NCBI GenBank assembly: GCA_018304145.1
Contig: JAGVWU010000002.1
Location: 1 to 47,408 of the forward strand
Direction: 5' to 3'
Length of the DNA stretch: 47,408 nucleotides
Source of the DNA: Candidatus Pacearchaeota archaeon
GTDB lineage: Archaea; Nanobdellota; Nanobdellia; Pacearchaeales; GW2011-AR1
Shown here: positions 37,386 through 46,320 of the stretch, piece after piece
How positions within the stretch are numbered: the stretch's first letter is position 1
How the letters are laid out: each line of letters opens with the position of its first letter
Position numbers and translations under genes: made by a program
The notes under the pieces: model-generated
Seen by the model: the letters and a program-made list of their open reading frames with translations, nothing else
The model's database searches: none
Told to the model about the DNA's origin: nothing

Positions 37386-38590
37386 AATAATATTGTAGGC
37401 ATCATCAAACATCCCATTAACATTATTTTTTTAACTTCTGTTAAAATTGCAAAAATTCCCAAGCTTGTTGAACTTATTAAAACCAATAATCCTAACCAAC
37501 CTGAAAATAAAAAAGAAACACCTGTTAATATTATCAAAATACCCGTTGAAATTTTTGAATAATTCATTTTATGAAGATATTTTGCAAAAAGTTTGGATAT
37601 TTTTATTGAAAGAAAAAATACTAAAATTCCAGTTATTGTTATTGCAGTTAATATTAATAATAAATCCTTAAAGGAAAGAGCTGGAAGGAGTTTGGAAATT
37701 GCTGCTGCTGAACCTGTCCTTGTTTTATTTATTGTATAGAGAGTTATAAATGAAAAAGCCATTACAACTACATTAATTGAACTGATTAGAAATAAAAATT
37801 CTTTTTCATTGGACTTGCCTTGAATTTCTGTTCCAATCAATGCTGCTTGAGAGGAGCCCATTCCTGGAAGAAAAGATGGCAATGGAGAAGCTATTATTGA
37901 TGCAAACATGGTTTTTAAAAAAGAAATTTTTGAAAACCCTAAATTTTTTAGATTATCTATTTGCTGACTAGGAATAATTGTTTTTTGTTTTATACTTATT
38001 ATTAAACTGCTTGCTCCAAATAATCCTGTTAATAATGGAAGAAGAGGCTCTTTTATTATGGGATTATTTAATACTGCGATTCCTAGAAATCCTGATAATA
38101 TAAATACAAAAAATGCCAGCACTTTTTTGTATATTCCTTTTTCTCTTGTTATTAAGAATAAAGAAGCAAGAATTAAAATTATGTGCATTATTCTTTGAAT
38201 ATAAGGATAGATAATTGGAAGAGTTATGATAAATAAAGGAGCTAAAATCAAAAAAATTAAAATTCCAGATAAACAGCCCAGAGAAGTTATTATCACTGCT
38301 TTGTGCCCCTGTCCTCGAAGCAGGAGTTTGTGTCCTGGAAGAACTGACAAAAAAGAATCTTCATTTGGAGCCCCTAGATAAATAGATGGAATGAAATCAA
38401 TAAAAGTATGGGTTATTGATAAACTTGCTATAAAAATTACTAAGGAGAGAGGAGTTGTTATTGTCAATAAAAAAGTAGAAACTGAAAGAAGAAATGCTGA
38501 AACAAGATTAATGTGGATGCCGGGGAAGAGGCCTGTGAAGGTGCCGATGAGCACACCGACGGCAAGCGCCAAGATTAGTTCAATTAACAT
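37373..38590 (-). CDS. TctA-like (DUF112) membrane transporter
   Basis: This 405-residue protein has about ten membrane segments. The N-terminal GVLIGTFTGLFPGIHINLVS and the second-half GMGSSQAALIG resemble the paired glycine/proline-rich signatures of TctA, the large membrane subunit of tripartite carboxylate transporters, here of the shorter archaeal kind. No binding-protein or TctB partner gene is nearby, so substrate and coupling are unknown. Its end overlaps purF by 13 bases, tail to tail. Confidence 0.85.
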   Translation of the reverse strand: MLIELILALAVGVLIGTFTGLFPGIHINLVSAFLLSVSTFLLTITTPLSLVIFIASLSITHTFIDFIPSIYLGAPNEDSFLSVLPGHKLLLRGQGHKAVIITSLGCLSGILIFLILAPLFIITLPIIYPYIQRIMHIILILASLFLITREKGIYKKVLAFFVFILSGFLGIAVLNNPIIKEPLLPLLTGLFGASSLIISIKQKTIIPSQQIDNLKNLGFSKISFLKTMFASIIASPLPSFLPGMGSSQAALIGTEIQGKSNEKEFLFLISSINVVVMAFSFITLYTINKTRTGSAAAISKLLPALSFKDLLLILTAITITGILVFFLSIKISKLFAKYLHKMNYSKISTGILIILTGVSFLFSGWLGLLVLISSTSLGIFAILTEVKKIMLMGCLMMPTILFYIF

Positions 38591-38697
38591 TTAATTAAAA
38601 AATTATTTTTATTTTTAATTATACAAGAGATAAGAAACCTATTTTGAAAAGATTAGATTTATATAATACTGATTCTATTATTTATTATAAAAAGAGC

Positions 38698-40911
38698 ATG
38701 AAAAACATATTTTTATTTTTTACAATAAGTTTAATTTTATTTTCTTTAATTAATATTGGTTTTATTATTTCAGAAGATCCTGGTATAGCTGCGACTGAAA
38801 CAACAGATTCTCCTGTAACAAATTCTATAGAAACTACAACTTCAGAAACCAGTCCTGGCGAAACTCAAGAGAATTTGCCACAGCAAAACAGCGAAGATTC
38901 TGAGGAATCAACTTCTTCTGCAGTTTCGAGAGAAACTGGTCTATCAGATAAATTGATAGAAAGCCCGGAAACTTCTATTTCTGATGAGACAGAAAGTTCT
39001 GCAGAGGATTTGGATAAATTAGAAAAAGAATTTAAGGAAGAAGAACTTAACATAGATACTGGGATAACTCCAGACAGTAATTTTTATTTTATTGAAGATC
39101 AAATTTTAAGCAGATTCAGAGATGATTTAGGAAATAGAGAGAGAAAAGTAGGTGAAATAAGAGAAATGATTAAAAAGGGAGATATGGAATCCGCTAGAAT
39201 ATCCCTGAGAAAATATAAAGAATATGCTGAGAATCTTGAAAAAGAAGTTGATCCTGAAAAGAGAGAAGAAGCGCGAAGAAGTGCAGCTGCTATTTATAAC
39301 ACTTTAAAAGATATTGAGAACGAACTTTCAAAAGAGGATAAGAAGGAATTTATAGATGAAATTCTTGATAATGAGAAGACAATTGTGACTGCTGCTGAAA
39401 TTTCAAATAAAATCAAATTATTATGCGAGCAATTAGCTGGATTAGACCCTATAGAATATTCAAAAATGTGCGGAATCAAAGATGATGCTCCGGATTGGCA
39501 GAAAAAATTAGACAAAAAATTAACAAAAGAGCAGGAAAAAGAAGCAAAAGAATTTGGCGAAATAATGTCTGAATGTTTTAAAAGTTCTGGAAGAGAGTGC
39601 AGATGTAAAGATATTTCTTTTTATGATTTTTCAATAACCTGCAGTAAAATAGCACCTCTTGCTATTAATTGTGATAAGGGCGATGAAAACGCATGCGAGG
39701 AAATGGAAAATATAGAAATGCCTAACCTGCCCCCTCATTTAGAGGATATTTTTGAGGATATAGAAAGAAAATATAAAGGAGGGCAGATGGACTTATTTTT
39801 TCCAAAAGAATGCATAAAAGCCGGTGTTAAAGATAAAGAAGGATGCATGCTGGTAATGTTTGAGCTTAATGCTCCCGAAGAATGCGTTGAAGCATTAAAG
39901 GAGGGGAAAATTAATCCTAAAAATGAAAAAGAAGCACGTGAGGCATGCGATAAAATAATGTTCAATGAAAATGCTCCTGAAGAATGTATTGAAGCAGGCA
40001 TAACAAATCCTAAAGAATGCGGAAAATATATGTTCAATGAAAATGCTCCTGAAGAATGTATTGAAGCAGGATTAACAGGAAAAAGAGGGGATGATAAAAA
40101 ATGCAAAGAAATTATGGACAAGATAAATAATGAAGAAGGGCGTGATTATAAAGAAAGCCGTGATTATAAAGAAAGCCGAGGGAGTTCAAGAGGGTCTCCT
40201 GGTGCAGGATGCATGAAAATACAAAATTCAGAGGATAGATTAATTTGTTTTGAAGAAGCTGTTGGCAAAATGGGGGAAGAATATGGAGTAGGAGAATTTG
40301 AGAAATATTCCGGCGAAATAACTCTGGAATGCAAAGAGAATCGAATCCATGAGCCTAGGGAGTGTGAAAGATTTATGAGAGAAGAATTTCCTCAAATAAA
40401 AGAACAAAGGCAAAGAAATAGGGAAAATCAAGATAAGGAAATGGAATTAAGAGGAAGAGATTTTGCTTCTAAAATGGGTGCTGCAAATCCAGACAAACCC
40501 TGTCCTGATGGTGTTTGTGATGATTTTGAGAGAAATAATTATGCCTGCCCTGAAGATTGTGGGGGCAAAAGAGGAGAAGGAGATTTAGGAAGCTATAAAT
40601 CTGAAAATTATGAATATAGTGAGTGTAAAGATGGATGCAATCAAGAATGTCCTGGTGCTTCAAGAACAGATTGCGTTGATAATGGCAGAAGATGCCAATG
40701 TTTTTATGAAGAAAAGGAATCGCCACCTCAAGAACCAGCTCCAACCCCTTCACCTGAACCAACACCCTCTCCTGAACCAACCCCTTCACCTGAACCAACA
40801 CCCTCTCCTGAACCAACCCCTTCACCTGAACCAACCTCTGAACCTGCTCCTGTAACAGGAGGAGTGATAAATATTGATAATAAGTTTTTAGATTATTGGT
40901 TTGAGAGATGA
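38698..40911 (+). CDS. large secreted repeat protein with Pro-rich tail
   Basis: From ATG 38698 the product has 737 residues. It has a signal peptide (MKNIFLFFTISLILFSLINI), a Ser/Thr/Glu-rich stretch (about 25-110), a charged coiled coil (about 130-240), then repeats of the type FNENAPEECIEAGxTxPKEC with regular cysteines (about 370-480), another Cys-rich part, and PEPTPS repeats. The end APVTGGVINIDNKFLDYWFE is short and conserved-looking and could be an anchoring tag. A TTG at 38644 is a less likely start, because it puts 18 residues ahead of the signal peptide. TTATATAA near 38659-38666 gives a short leader. Confidence 0.8.
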   Translation: MKNIFLFFTISLILFSLINIGFIISEDPGIAATETTDSPVTNSIETTTSETSPGETQENLPQQNSEDSEESTSSAVSRETGLSDKLIESPETSISDETESSAEDLDKLEKEFKEEELNIDTGITPDSNFYFIEDQILSRFRDDLGNRERKVGEIREMIKKGDMESARISLRKYKEYAENLEKEVDPEKREEARRSAAAIYNTLKDIENELSKEDKKEFIDEILDNEKTIVTAAEISNKIKLLCEQLAGLDPIEYSKMCGIKDDAPDWQKKLDKKLTKEQEKEAKEFGEIMSECFKSSGRECRCKDISFYDFSITCSKIAPLAINCDKGDENACEEMENIEMPNLPPHLEDIFEDIERKYKGGQMDLFFPKECIKAGVKDKEGCMLVMFELNAPEECVEALKEGKINPKNEKEAREACDKIMFNENAPEECIEAGITNPKECGKYMFNENAPEECIEAGLTGKRGDDKKCKEIMDKINNEEGRDYKESRDYKESRGSSRGSPGAGCMKIQNSEDRLICFEEAVGKMGEEYGVGEFEKYSGEITLECKENRIHEPRECERFMREEFPQIKEQRQRNRENQDKEMELRGRDFASKMGAANPDKPCPDGVCDDFERNNYACPEDCGGKRGEGDLGSYKSENYEYSECKDGCNQECPGASRTDCVDNGRRCQCFYEEKESPPQEPAPTPSPEPTPSPEPTPSPEPTPSPEPTPSPEPTSEPAPVTGGVINIDNKFLDYWFER
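40741..40833 (+). repeat. 36-bp tandem repeat encoding PTPSPEPTPSPE
   Basis: Two full 36-bp units (40741-40776, 40777-40812) and a partial third encode the proline-rich stalk. The units are identical, which suggests recent slippage or recombination. The unit is a multiple of three, so stalk length can vary in frame. Confidence 0.85.
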
Positions 40912-41012
40912 AAAAATTAAAAATCCAAAGATTTTCATTTCATATATCTCTAAATGCGATTTTGTTTGTGTAAACCTTAGTCTGTCAAAATCTCTTATAG
41001 ATTTTTGATACT

Positions 41013-41441
41013 TTAGCAAAATGGATTAATTATGTTTAATAATGGGATTTTAAAATCCCTTGAATTTTCTGTGTAAATGTTTAAAATTCCATTTTCAATC
41101 ATTGTTGCAGCAATTAATGAATCCCAAAAAGACATTTGATATTCTTTTGAGAAGTCAATTGCAGAAAGAATAGTTTTCCTTTTATAACTTATTTTTTTAA
41201 ATCCCTCAAAATCTGAAATATCTCTAATAATATTTTTGACTATGTTTGCATTTAATTTTAATTTTTTGAGTGAAACAACAGAGAATTCTGCTAAATTTTG
41301 ATTGGAAATAGCAAGAGCTATTTCTTTTTTATAACATTTTTCTAAGATTTCAAGAGATTTCTTTTTTCTTAAACTATCTTCATTTTCATAAGCATAAACA
41401 ATTATATTTGTATCAACAAGAAATATTTCCTCTTTTTTCAT
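41013..41441 (-). CDS. vapC: VapC-type PIN-domain toxin
   Basis: This 142-residue protein has the PIN ribonuclease acids D10 (FLVDTNIIVYAY), E52 (NLAEFS), D107 (FWDSLIAA) and D129 (ENSRDF). VapC toxins cleave tRNA or rRNA and are held inactive by VapB. The frame starts 29 bases inside the antitoxin gene, as in linked toxin-antitoxin pairs. The length is normal. Confidence 0.9.
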   Translation of the reverse strand: MKKEEIFLVDTNIIVYAYENEDSLRKKKSLEILEKCYKKEIALAISNQNLAEFSVVSLKKLKLNANIVKNIIRDISDFEGFKKISYKRKTILSAIDFSKEYQMSFWDSLIAATMIENGILNIYTENSRDFKIPLLNIINPFC

Positions 41442-41670
41442 AGATTTCTCCCCTGTTAAATTTATAATTTTTTAAAGACCAAACTCCCTGTTTCATTGTT
41501 TTAATCTGCCTTTCAGTTATTTCTTTTTGTTTTTGTTCAAATATCCATTCTTTTATTGCTTGTTCTATTGCTTTTCCAAGTATACCTTTACCCTCTCCAA
41601 ATTTTAATTTTACAATATTCCTAAATTCCTTATTTATTTCATCATTTACATTTAAGGTGATTGTTGCCAT
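41413..41670 (-). CDS. vapB: VapB-type antitoxin
   Basis: This 85-residue protein starts with a ribbon-helix-helix-like segment (MATITLNVNDEINKEFRNIV with KFGEGKGILGKAIEQAIKEW) that would bind its own promoter, followed by a charged tail (KEITERQIKTMKQGVWSLKN...) that would wrap the toxin. It lies directly upstream of, and overlaps, vapC. ATATTTAT boxes just upstream (near 41670-41695) could be the regulated promoter. Confidence 0.85.
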   Translation of the reverse strand: MATITLNVNDEINKEFRNIVKLKFGEGKGILGKAIEQAIKEWIFEQKQKEITERQIKTMKQGVWSLKNYKFNRGEIYEKRGNISC

Positions 41671-41816
41671 AATATATTTATATTTATTATATATTTAAAT
41701 GTTTGTTTTTATTAAATATTTGGAATTCGAGAAAGATTTAAAAGGTAAAGATTTATTGAGTTTTGTAGAGGTGAATTCTAGAGGTGTTAGGAAAATTAAA
41801 TTATTAATAATATAAA

Positions 41817-42053
41817 ATGACAGCCGAGAGTTATAATGTAAGTGATTATGCAGAATTTTTAGGATTATATGACAGAGCTTATTCTGGAGAGTCTTTAAGG
41901 ATAGTTACAGATTCTGAATTAGGCAAAAGAATAGTTTTGGAGTTACCAAGATTAAGAGGAGCCTCTGAATTAGAATTTTCTCTTGTGCATTTTATGCGTG
42001 GAACTGTTATTGATTTTAAAGGAAAAAAATCTAGAGGACAAAATGCCCATTGA
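41817..42053 (+). CDS. small hypothetical protein (78 aa)
   Basis: This 78-residue soluble protein (MTAESYNVSDYAEFLGLYDR...) ends 11 bases inside the M29 peptidase gene, so the two are probably co-translated. It is beta-rich in its second half (ELEFSLVHFMRGTVIDFKGK). No family is recognised. AAATTAAATT about 25 bases upstream may be its promoter. Confidence 0.6.
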   Translation: MTAESYNVSDYAEFLGLYDRAYSGESLRIVTDSELGKRIVLELPRLRGASELEFSLVHFMRGTVIDFKGKKSRGQNAH

Positions 42054-43119
42054 TTTAAGAACTCGAAAATTAGCACAACTTGCTGTAAGATATTCTGTTG
42101 CAGTCAAGCCAGGAGAAAAAGTAATTATTAGCGGAGGTTATGAATCTGTGCCCTTTCTTATGGAACTTTATAAAGAGATTATATTGAGAAAAGCTATACC
42201 TATTGTTAAAATTGGCTTGCCAAATATAGCTGATTTTTTTTATAAATATGCAAATGAGGAACAGCTTAAATTTTTTCCTGATTACTGGTTTAATACTGTA
42301 AAAGAAGCACAGGCTTATATTGGAGTAAGTTCCAATGAGAATACAAGAGAACTAACAAATTCTAATTCTAAAAAAATAGCCCTTAGGCAGGGAATTATGC
42401 ATCCTATTTCAGATTATATTGTAAATACTTCTGATAAAATAAGAAGAGTCAGTGTTGCGTTTCCATGTGTTTCATTAGCACAAGAAGCTGAAATGAGTTT
42501 AAATGAATATGAAAATTTTGTTTATAATGCCTGTTTAATTAATTGGAAGTTGTTTGGAAAAAGATTGGATGAGCTTGCGAGAATTTTTGAAAGAGGGAAA
42601 AATGTTTGGTTGAAAGGTGAGAATGTGGATTTAAAATTTTTAATTAAAGGAAAAAATTGTGTTGCTGACAAAGGAGAGGAAAATATGCCTGGAGGAGAGC
42701 TTTTCATGGCTCCTGTAAGAGAAAGTCTGAATGGAGGGATTAAATTTGAATATCCTGCAATAAGAGATGGAAAAGAAGTTACAGATATTAGACTTGTTTT
42801 TAAAGAAGGTAAGGTTATTGAATCTGATGCTTCTAAAAACAAGGATTTTTTAAAAGAAATGCTGAATGTTGATGAAAATGCAAGCTATGTTGGAGAGTTT
42901 GGTATTGGGTGCAATCCAAAAATAAACAGATTTACAAAAGACCTGCTGTTTGATGAAAAAATAAATGGAACAATACACCTGGCTTTAGGAATGGCTTACA
43001 AACAGAATGGTGGAGGAAACGACAGCAAAATTCATTGGGACATTGTTAAAGATATGCACAAAGCTAAAATAATTTTAGATGGAAAGGTTGTGCAAGAGAA
43101 TGGAAAGTGGAAAGTGTAA
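42043..43119 (+). CDS. M29-family metallo-aminopeptidase
   Basis: From ATG 42043 this 358-residue enzyme opens MPIDLRTRKLAQLAVRYSVA and continues VKPGEKVIISG, as in thermophilic aminopeptidase T and AmpS. The metal-site region is in the C-terminal half: GEFGIGCNP (glutamate), TIHLALGMAY (histidine) and SKIHWDIVKDM (histidine and aspartate). The enzyme trims N-terminal residues from peptides in the cytosol as a dimer. Longer upstream frames exist but the conserved start is this ATG. It overlaps the genes on both sides. Confidence 0.9.
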   Translation: MPIDLRTRKLAQLAVRYSVAVKPGEKVIISGGYESVPFLMELYKEIILRKAIPIVKIGLPNIADFFYKYANEEQLKFFPDYWFNTVKEAQAYIGVSSNENTRELTNSNSKKIALRQGIMHPISDYIVNTSDKIRRVSVAFPCVSLAQEAEMSLNEYENFVYNACLINWKLFGKRLDELARIFERGKNVWLKGENVDLKFLIKGKNCVADKGEENMPGGELFMAPVRESLNGGIKFEYPAIRDGKEVTDIRLVFKEGKVIESDASKNKDFLKEMLNVDENASYVGEFGIGCNPKINRFTKDLLFDEKINGTIHLALGMAYKQNGGGNDSKIHWDIVKDMHKAKIILDGKVVQENGKWKV

Positions 43120-43279
43120 TGATAATAAAGACTTTTATGATGAATTGATAAATCTCAGGATAGATAGAAAAGCAAAAAACTTGTATATTCTTAGTGAAAA
43201 AGATAGATTAAAAGAAATTAGAGTAACTATGCTTGATTTAGAAATTGGAGTTTTAAGAGAATACAGATGTAGAAATTAA
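43100..43279 (+). CDS. small hypothetical protein (59 aa)
   Basis: From ATG 43100, 20 bases before the end of the M29 gene, a 59-residue charged helical protein is encoded (MESGKCNDNKDFYDELINLR...). The frame extends further into the peptidase gene (ATG 43079), but the later start gives less overlap. It may be translated by coupling. No family is recognised. Confidence 0.5.
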   Translation: MESGKCNDNKDFYDELINLRIDRKAKNLYILSEKDRLKEIRVTMLDLEIGVLREYRCRN

Positions 43280-43355
43280 AAGTGGATTGGAAAAAATTTA
43301 AAAATAATTTTAAAAAACAAAGTTTTTAAGCTTGAAATTTCTTATATAATAAAAA

Positions 43356-44324
43356 ATGGTGAATCAAGTAATTTTAGACTATTTAAGCAGGTATTCTGGA
43401 ATGTATAAACTGGAAGATTTAAAGAATAAAATAATTGCTACAGGTTATTCTCCTCAAGAGGTTGACGAAGCTTCAGGAGTTCTTGGATTAGAAGGAGGGG
43501 TTGAAAAAAATGATTTACAATTTCAAGCATTAGAAGAAAAATTTGCTGTAAAAACTTTTAAATGGATGAAGTTTGGAGGAATAATTGGAATTATTTTTTT
43601 GACTTTGGGAATTATAGGTTCTATTGCCTCAATTATTCTACCCATTTTATATACTCAGAGCTTTGATGGTTCAACAATAGAAAAGCTTTCTTCTTTTTTT
43701 GTCCCTCTTATTATAATAATAACTATTTTATTTTTATTATTTTCTTTAGTTTCTATTGTTTTTTGCAAAGGTTTTGCTAAGATGGGTGAATTTTGTGAAT
43801 CTAAATTACTAAAATATTCTTCCTTGGCATTTATCTTTTTGATAATCTTATTCATAATTTTGGGTTTAATTTTTATTGTTTTTTTGATGATTTTTGGTAA
43901 TGAGATTGCAAACTCATTATTAGAAACAGGTAATACTGGAAGAGGGTTAAGTGTTGGAATACCTACAGGTTCTGCAATAAATGTTACAGGGGCATATTTT
44001 GGTATTTTTGGATTTGTTTTAATCACAGGAGTTTTTTTATTGTTCTTTATTGTTTTTATAAATATGGTTTTATTTTTTATTGGATTAGTTCAAGCAGGAA
44101 AGAAAGCAAGATTTGCAAAAATTGCAGGCATTTCAGGATTAATGTTATTTTTAGTTTTTATAGGATTTGGCAGCCTGTTCTTAAATCCTCTTCTGCTAAT
44201 TGCAATAAGTGCATCTAAATTTGGAGTTTTTTTTATTGGAAGTATTTTCTTAAGTTTAGGATGTTTGGTTTTATTATTTATGAGCTTATCTTTATTTGAT
44301 GTTTCCAGAAAGTTTGAGGGTTAA
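43356..44324 (+). CDS. membrane protein with short cytoplasmic N-terminal domain
   Basis: This 322-residue protein starts with about 70 cytoplasmic residues (MVNQVILDYLSRYSGMYKLE..., a helical domain with YSPQEVDEA) and then has six or so membrane segments, with a glycine-rich outside loop (NTGRGLSVGIPTGSAINVTG) carrying an N-glycosylation sequon. TTTTTAAGC near 43324-43332 lies about 28 bases upstream. Its end overlaps the convergent gene by 33 bases. No family is recognised. Confidence 0.78.
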   Translation: MVNQVILDYLSRYSGMYKLEDLKNKIIATGYSPQEVDEASGVLGLEGGVEKNDLQFQALEEKFAVKTFKWMKFGGIIGIIFLTLGIIGSIASIILPILYTQSFDGSTIEKLSSFFVPLIIIITILFLLFSLVSIVFCKGFAKMGEFCESKLLKYSSLAFIFLIILFIILGLIFIVFLMIFGNEIANSLLETGNTGRGLSVGIPTGSAINVTGAYFGIFGFVLITGVFLLFFIVFINMVLFFIGLVQAGKKARFAKIAGISGLMLFLVFIGFGSLFLNPLLLIAISASKFGVFFIGSIFLSLGCLVLLFMSLSLFDVSRKFEG

Positions 44325-44660
44325 GATTTTATCCGCCTGAACCTGTAATCTTTTGTTATATTCAGTCAGTCTTCCTATTATTGTTATTTCCTGATTCAGC
44401 TTTATATGTAATTTATTATATTTATTAATTAAAACTGGAATTTCTCCGGTTTTATCCTGGATTGTTAAAATTTGAAAGGTATTATATTCTTTAATACCTG
44501 TTGTATTTCCTTTAATTTGAATTTTTTGATTTAATAAATCTTTATTAATTGTTTTAATTTCTATTAATTCCGGCTGAGAAATATCAGACAATAGAAGAAG
44601 AATTAAAATTCCTGCCAAAGATATTATAAACGAAATCTTTAATAACATTGAATTTTGCAT
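44292..44660 (-). CDS. membrane-anchored OB-fold protein
   Basis: This 122-residue protein has an N-terminal signal anchor (about 7-24, LKISFIISLAGILILLLLSD) and an OB-fold (about 30-118): LLNQKIQIKGNTTGIKEYNT, ILTIQDKTGEIPVLINKY, EITIIGRLTEYNKRLQVQAD. The fold resembles tRNA-anticodon-type OB domains found in extracytoplasmic proteins. It may bind nucleic acid or oligosaccharide at the cell surface. Confidence 0.8.
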   Translation of the reverse strand: MQNSMLLKISFIISLAGILILLLLSDISQPELIEIKTINKDLLNQKIQIKGNTTGIKEYNTFQILTIQDKTGEIPVLINKYNKLHIKLNQEITIIGRLTEYNKRLQVQADKILTLKLSGNIK

Positions 44661-44773
44661 TTATTATTTCAGATTAGAGAATTAATAAAAATATAGATAC
44701 TTCTTAAAGGGTTTTTGATAAAAATAAACAGATTTACAGAAAGATTTAATAACATTCTTTTTATTGTTTTTTT

Positions 44774-45787
44774 ATGGAATCAAGTATTGATGAAAGGTTT
44801 AAATTAATCAAAAGAAACACACAAGAAATTGTAACAGAAGATGAATTAAAGGAGCTTTTAAAGAAAAAGAAAAATCCTGTTGTTTATTGGGGAACTGCTG
44901 TTACAGGAAAACCCTCTTTGGCATATTTTTTTCCATTATTGAAGCTTTCGGATTTTTCTAAAGCAGGATTTAGAGTTAAGATACTTCTTGCAGATTTGCA
45001 TGGAGCCTTGGATGGAACTTCTTGGGCTATTCTGGAAAATAGATATGATTATTACAAAGAGGCAATAAGCCAGATTTTGAAAGCATTAGGAACTGATTTG
45101 AAAAAAATAGAATTTGTTCAGGGAAGTGCATTTCAACTAGGGCATGAGTATATGTATGATGTCTTAAAAATAGCAAGTTTGGCTTCTGTTCATGACTGCA
45201 AGAAAGCTGCATCAGAGGTTGTTAAATTAGGAGATAATCCTATGCTAGGAGGATTGATTTATCCTATAATGCAGGCTTTGGATGAGCAATATTTAGAAGT
45301 TGATGTTCAGTTCGGAGGAGTGGACCAAAGAAAAATTTTAATGTTTGCAAGAGAAAACCTTCCCAAAATAAATTATGACAGGAGAGTGGAGGTAATGAAT
45401 CCAATGATACAGGGGTTAATTGGAAAGAAAATGAGTTCTTCAGATATAAAATCCAAGATTGATTTGACTGATGACGAGAAGACAGTGAGAGATAAAATAA
45501 ATTCTGCTTATTGCATGGAAGGAGATCCTGACTGCGGAATAATGGATTTTTTAAAATATGTCATAATGACTGTAAAAGAGGATGAAAGAAAAAAGTTTAT
45601 TATTGAAAGGTCTCCAAAGTTTGGAGGAAATGTTTCATATTCAAGCTATGCTGAAATTGAACAGGCATTTATTAAAAAAGAGCTCCATCCCATGGATTTA
45701 AAAAATGCTTTAGTTAAAGAAATTGTTAAATTGCTTTCTGTAATTGATAAAAAGAAATTGAATGAGCTGGCGAAAAAGGCATATTGA
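44774..45787 (+). CDS. tyrS: tyrosyl-tRNA synthetase, eukaryote-like
   Basis: This 337-residue class I synthetase charges tRNA-Tyr. It shows YWGTAVTGKPSLAYFFPLLK (38-57), ILLADLHGALD, YPIMQALDEQYLEVDVQFGG, VDQRKILMFARE, and the KMSSS loop (219-223). The wording GTAVTGKP..AYF, QALDEQYLEVD and SKIDL is close to human cytosolic TyrRS and unlike the common archaeal form (EPSGKIHLGH). The first HIGH histidine is serine here (SLAY, 48-51). ATTTAATA near 44744-44751 gives a leaderless mRNA. Confidence 0.95.
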   Translation: MESSIDERFKLIKRNTQEIVTEDELKELLKKKKNPVVYWGTAVTGKPSLAYFFPLLKLSDFSKAGFRVKILLADLHGALDGTSWAILENRYDYYKEAISQILKALGTDLKKIEFVQGSAFQLGHEYMYDVLKIASLASVHDCKKAASEVVKLGDNPMLGGLIYPIMQALDEQYLEVDVQFGGVDQRKILMFARENLPKINYDRRVEVMNPMIQGLIGKKMSSSDIKSKIDLTDDEKTVRDKINSAYCMEGDPDCGIMDFLKYVIMTVKEDERKKFIIERSPKFGGNVSYSSYAEIEQAFIKKELHPMDLKNALVKEIVKLLSVIDKKKLNELAKKAY

Positions 45788-45995
45788 AATATTTCTTCTT
45801 GATAAGAATTTTTGCTAAAATAAAAATAGGTATTTTAGAAAATTAATCGCTTTCAGCAGCTTAATTTTCTAACTTTATTAATAAAACCTAAAAAGAATAT
45901 AATTATGTTATCAATGTTAAAAACATCTTTTAACAAAATTGTAATATATTATCTTCTACAATTAACCTTTTAAATATTCAAGAGATAACTTGACA
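45788..45995. other. 208-bp intergenic region
   Basis: No gene is seen. AAAATTAA and TTAATTTT words around 45839-45874 form a loose inverted repeat (GAAAATTAA with TTAATTTTC) after the tyrS stop and could help end the transcript. TTTTAAAT at 45968-45975 is a promoter for the decayed gene that follows. Confidence 0.45.
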
Positions 45996-46304
45996 ATGAG
46001 TCAAAATCCTGTTTTATAGGAAGATAGCGATATAAGAATAGAACATTATCCAACAAGTCCTGAAGACTATTTGCTTTTTCTTTTAAGGGGGAAGAATTAC
46101 AATATATTATTCCCGAGGATGTTTAAGAGAATTTGCAACAACTTCCAGGGATAGAATGGGTTTAGCAATGAAATGCATGATAGAGATATGACTGATGAAG
46201 CTCTTAGAATAGGATTGAGTGTTGATTCTTTAGGTTTGGGAATGGCCAAAGCTTATATTGAAAATGAAAGGAGATATCAAGATTTGAGAGATGAACAAAG
46301 ATAA
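45996..46304 (+). pseudogene. broken small gene with two in-frame TAG codons
   Basis: A TATA-like box lies 25 bases before ATG 45996. The frame reads MSQNPVL, then TAG, then EDSDIRIEHYPTSPEDYLLF and on to a second TAG near 46150; it then stays open to TAA 46304, ending MTDEALRIGLSVDSLGLGMA and AKAYIENERRYQDLRDEQR. A shifted frame in the middle (EELQYIIPEDV, stop, ENLQQLPGIEWV) looks more natural, so at least one frameshift is likely. The promoter and coding style are intact, which suggests recent decay. The last 43 codons could still be a small protein from ATG 46173. Confidence 0.5.
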
Positions 46305-46320
46305 TTTTTGGGATATATTT

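Noticed and set aside
45996-46304. Pyrrolysine or TAG recoding
   Set aside because: Other genes end normally in TAG and the centre of this region reads better in another frame, so decay is simpler.
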